This document shows positions 50,395 through 51,903 of a DNA stretch of 51,903 bases, piece after piece (the first letter of the stretch is position 1; each line of letters begins with the position of its first letter). The translations under genes and the position numbers were made by a program. The notes beneath the pieces were generated by a model. It did no database searches. It saw only the letters and a program-made list of their open reading frames with translations, and had not been told where the DNA came from. The DNA is from JAZNQL01 sp045531205 (GTDB lineage Bacteria; Bacillota; Clostridia; UMGS1883; UMGS1540): assembly GCA_045531205.1 (NCBI GenBank), contig JAZSDN010000026.1:1-51903 (forward strand), written 5' to 3'.

Positions 50395-50685
50395 AGTCTC
50401 GCCTCCTTAAATTTTTAGATGACACGCCGACGAGATTACTGTACAAAGTGCCGTGTGTTTCGCAATTTTCCAAACTTAAACCCAGTATATGCGAAAGGGC
50501 ATATCTGGGCACAATTAAGCGGCTATGCGGAGGACTTTTACGCCGTAAAACGTTGCGGCGCATAGTATCCATATATGCTACTTAGTTACAGTGACTGTCG
50601 CCCAATTTCATGAATCGGACATTCTCCACGGAAAAACCCGGCGTCGCCGGCAACCTCCCGTTTCATCGTATGCCATGTCACAGCA
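50395..50685 (-). promoter_or_regulatory. Structured 5' leader of the S10 operon
   Basis: About 290 bases separate the predicted transcription start from the rpsJ ATG. No ORF with a ribosome-binding site was found. Minus-strand stems include CCGGC-GAC-GCCGG followed by GTTTTT (50635-50655 area), a closing stem CTATGCG/CGCATAG joining 50523-50529 and 50559-50565 with competing inner pairings, and a long hairpin at 50481-50509 (CCCAG/CTGGG and TATGC/GCATA). This fits a leader with alternative folds for feedback or antitermination control. It does not match a leader class I can name with confidence. Confidence 0.5.
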
Positions 50686-50691
50686 CATAAT

Positions 50692-50720
50692 ACTATACTA
50701 CATTTATTTCCAAAATGCAA
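50692..50720 (-). promoter_or_regulatory. Promoter of the S10-spc-alpha supercluster
   Basis: On the minus strand TTGCAT and TATAGT are 17 bases apart. Upstream is an A/T tract (50721-50750) that could act as an UP element, shared with the divergent promoter for the nucleoside hydrolase. No other clear promoter was seen down to rplQ. Confidence 0.75.
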
Positions 50721-50752
50721 GAGTTTTTTTAAAAAAATTTAAAAAATTTTTA

Positions 50753-50781
50753 TTGACTGTTTTTTGCTGTGCATATATAAT
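50753..50781 (+). promoter_or_regulatory. Promoter of the nucleoside hydrolase gene
   Basis: TTGACT and TATAAT are 17 bases apart, about 37 bases before the ATG. It is divergent from the ribosomal promoter, with the two -35 boxes about 32 bases apart. Confidence 0.75.
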
Positions 50782-50817
50782 ATAGGAAGAAAAAATTTTT
50801 ATCGAGGTTTTATTATT

Positions 50818-51729
50818 ATGATTAACAAAAATTTACCTATTATTATTGATACCGACGGCGGTGCCGATGATGCTTTTGCCATAATGGCGGCACACGCTCT
50901 TTTTCCGTCGCAAATATGTCTTATGGTTGCAACATACGGAAACTACACTCTCGATACTGTAACCGAAAACCTTTCTTCGGTAATGGAGCTTGCAAATATA
51001 ACCTCTCCCCTTATCCGTACATCTGATAAGGCAATTGACAAGGTTTTTAATCTTCCCAATATAGCAGACCCGTTTTATAAAATTGATCCCTGTTTTCCAA
51101 AAGGCAAGCCTGCCGAAAGCTGCAACGATTTTGAAGAGTATATATATAATCTTGCAAAGGAGCATAAAAAAATTAACTATGTAACATTAGGCCCCTTAAC
51201 AAATGTTGCTCGACTGCTCCGCCGTTATCCCGATATTGTACAATACATCGATTCGCTTATTATGATGGGCGGAGGTATAGATCTTCATAATGTAACAGAT
51301 TATGCAGAGTATAACCTCTTCTGCGACCCGTGGGCAGCAAAAGAAGTTTACGAAAGTTCTCTTCAAATATATATGTCAGGTCTTGGCGTTTGCCAGAAAT
51401 CTATATTAACAAAAGAGCAAATTAAAGCCACAACCGAAAATGCAGGCAAGCTTTACGATGCTGTTTATAATTTGTTTGATATTGAACGCCGTTATTCAGA
51501 GGGTTACGGAAACCCCGTAGGCATAATTTACGATGCCTGTGCCACAATTTATATGGCACATCCCGAAATTTTTAAAACCGAGCAAACAGGCATCGATGTT
51601 TTGCTTGACGATATCCACTTCGGTGAAACGGTTAAAACCGACAAAAGAAACAACGTTACCCTGTTAAAGGATGTTGACAGAGATGCTTTTGCCGATGTTT
51701 TATTGAACGCAGTAAAAAGCCTTGGTTAA
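50818..51729 (+). CDS. Nucleoside hydrolase (inosine-uridine preferring family)
   Basis: A 303-residue enzyme family that splits the N-glycosidic bond of ribonucleosides, using calcium. The N-terminal Asp cluster reads IIDTDGGADDAFAI (8-21); the usual DTDPGxDDA has Pro where Gly stands here. The middle shows LGPLTNVARLL and MMGGGIDLHN, and the C-terminal calcium Asp is in YNLFCDPWAAK. ATG 50818 is chosen behind GAGG because longer in-frame starts lie upstream of or at the promoter. Monocistronic, ended by the hairpin at 51778-51818. Substrate unknown. Confidence 0.88.
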   Translation: MINKNLPIIIDTDGGADDAFAIMAAHALFPSQICLMVATYGNYTLDTVTENLSSVMELANITSPLIRTSDKAIDKVFNLPNIADPFYKIDPCFPKGKPAESCNDFEEYIYNLAKEHKKINYVTLGPLTNVARLLRRYPDIVQYIDSLIMMGGGIDLHNVTDYAEYNLFCDPWAAKEVYESSLQIYMSGLGVCQKSILTKEQIKATTENAGKLYDAVYNLFDIERRYSEGYGNPVGIIYDACATIYMAHPEIFKTEQTGIDVLLDDIHFGETVKTDKRNNVTLLKDVDRDAFADVLLNAVKSLG

Positions 51730-51777
51730 ATTTTATAAATAAAAACACTCTGCACTTTACTGCTGAAGTAGTAAAAT

Positions 51778-51818
51778 AAAAGTAGACACATGTAAAACCA
51801 CCATGTATCTACTTTTTT
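51778..51818 (+). terminator. Terminator after the nucleoside hydrolase, or left end of an insertion element
   Basis: AAAAGTAGACACATG pairs with CATGTATCTACTTTT (one mismatch) across a 9-base loop, then TTTTGTTTTTG. It is a good intrinsic terminator. Because a transposase-like start follows, the same sequence may be the outer end of an insertion sequence. Confidence 0.65.
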
Positions 51819-51853
51819 GTTTTTGTGATAAAATAATTATGGAGGTGTTTGAG

Positions 51854-51903
51854 TTGAAAAAAGGACAAATAAAACGAATTTGGACAAAAGAACAAAAGCT
51901 ATC
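51854..51903 (+). CDS. Partial ORF, likely transposase N-terminus (IS3-like), cut by window edge
   Basis: TTG 51854 follows GGAGGTG. The 16 readable residues, KKGQIKRIWTKEQKL after the start, resemble the opening of IS3-type OrfA helix-turn-helix proteins. Too little remains to be sure of the family or of completeness. Confidence 0.4.
   Translation, partial: MKKGQIKRIWTKEQKL

Noticed and set aside
50336..50572. 78-residue ORF in the rpsJ leader
   Set aside because: It lacks a ribosome-binding site, covers the stable stems and overlaps the rpsJ start in another frame.

Overview
The window looks like a chromosome segment from a low-GC Firmicute of class Clostridia. The signs are an unbroken S10-spc-alpha ribosomal cluster, zinc-type S14, S4, L36 and adenylate kinase, a KOW-domain RNA-binding protein between map and infA, AddAB instead of RecBCD, a folate-type ECF S-component, SLH-anchored surface proteins and frequent TTG starts behind strong Shine-Dalgarno sites. 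The order or genus cannot be fixed from sequence alone. The galT-galK pair and a GH78-like enzyme fit a carbohydrate-degrading anaerobe, possibly from the gut (inference).

Layout. Positions 1-1200 hold an AraC-family regulator with its own promoter and a two-way terminator. From 1207 to 11468 (minus strand) lies an accessory surface cluster read in the order TetR regulator, small membrane protein, a structured non-coding stretch, a 2255-residue beta-helix protein ending in a dockerin-like pair of loops, an SLH protein with a cohesin-like domain and B-repeats, and a 59-residue Cys-rich protein missed by simple ORF calling. The interval 11469-12978 is the most unusual part. It has three copies of a dif-like palindrome (CATAA-TTTCGA-TTATGT), a consensus promoter with no gene behind it, two UUCG-capped terminators and a complete tyrosine recombinase. 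An XRE-type HTH gene and a membrane ImmA/IrrE-like peptidase follow. Positions 14120-14715 are a cluster of intergenic repeats and hairpins next to tRNA-Pro(TGG).

Positions 14884-24320 (minus) form a likely operon folT-miaB-ylbF/ymcA-addB-addA-small acidic membrane protein. Positions 24506-30600 (plus) carry a VanW/G5 cell-envelope protein, a divergent lone GyrB/ParE-like protein with an altered TOPRIM motif, and a GH78-like glycosidase. galT-galK and a purine permease plus phosphoribosyltransferase follow, each unit with a recognisable promoter, and a shared two-way terminator at 34925-34964.

Positions 34975-50394 (minus) are the ribosomal supercluster: rpsJ, rplC, D, W, B, rpsS, rplV, rpsC, rplP, rpmC, rpsQ, rplN, X, E, rpsN, H, rplF, R, rpsE, rpmD, rplO, secY, adk, map, KOW protein, infA, rpmJ, rpsM, K, D, rpoA, rplQ. 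rpmD (TTG start) and rpmJ are short and were found by reading the sequence directly. A promoter and a structured leader precede rpsJ. A nucleoside hydrolase is transcribed divergently, and the right edge cuts what looks like the start of a transposase.

The best candidates for something undescribed are (a) the recombinase-linked set of dif-like palindromes around a consensus promoter beside a surface-protein cluster, which may be an invertible switch but may instead be paired terminators of a small RNA, and (b) the structured RNA ahead of the giant surface gene, whose 26-bp stem is fully paired only on the minus-strand transcript.
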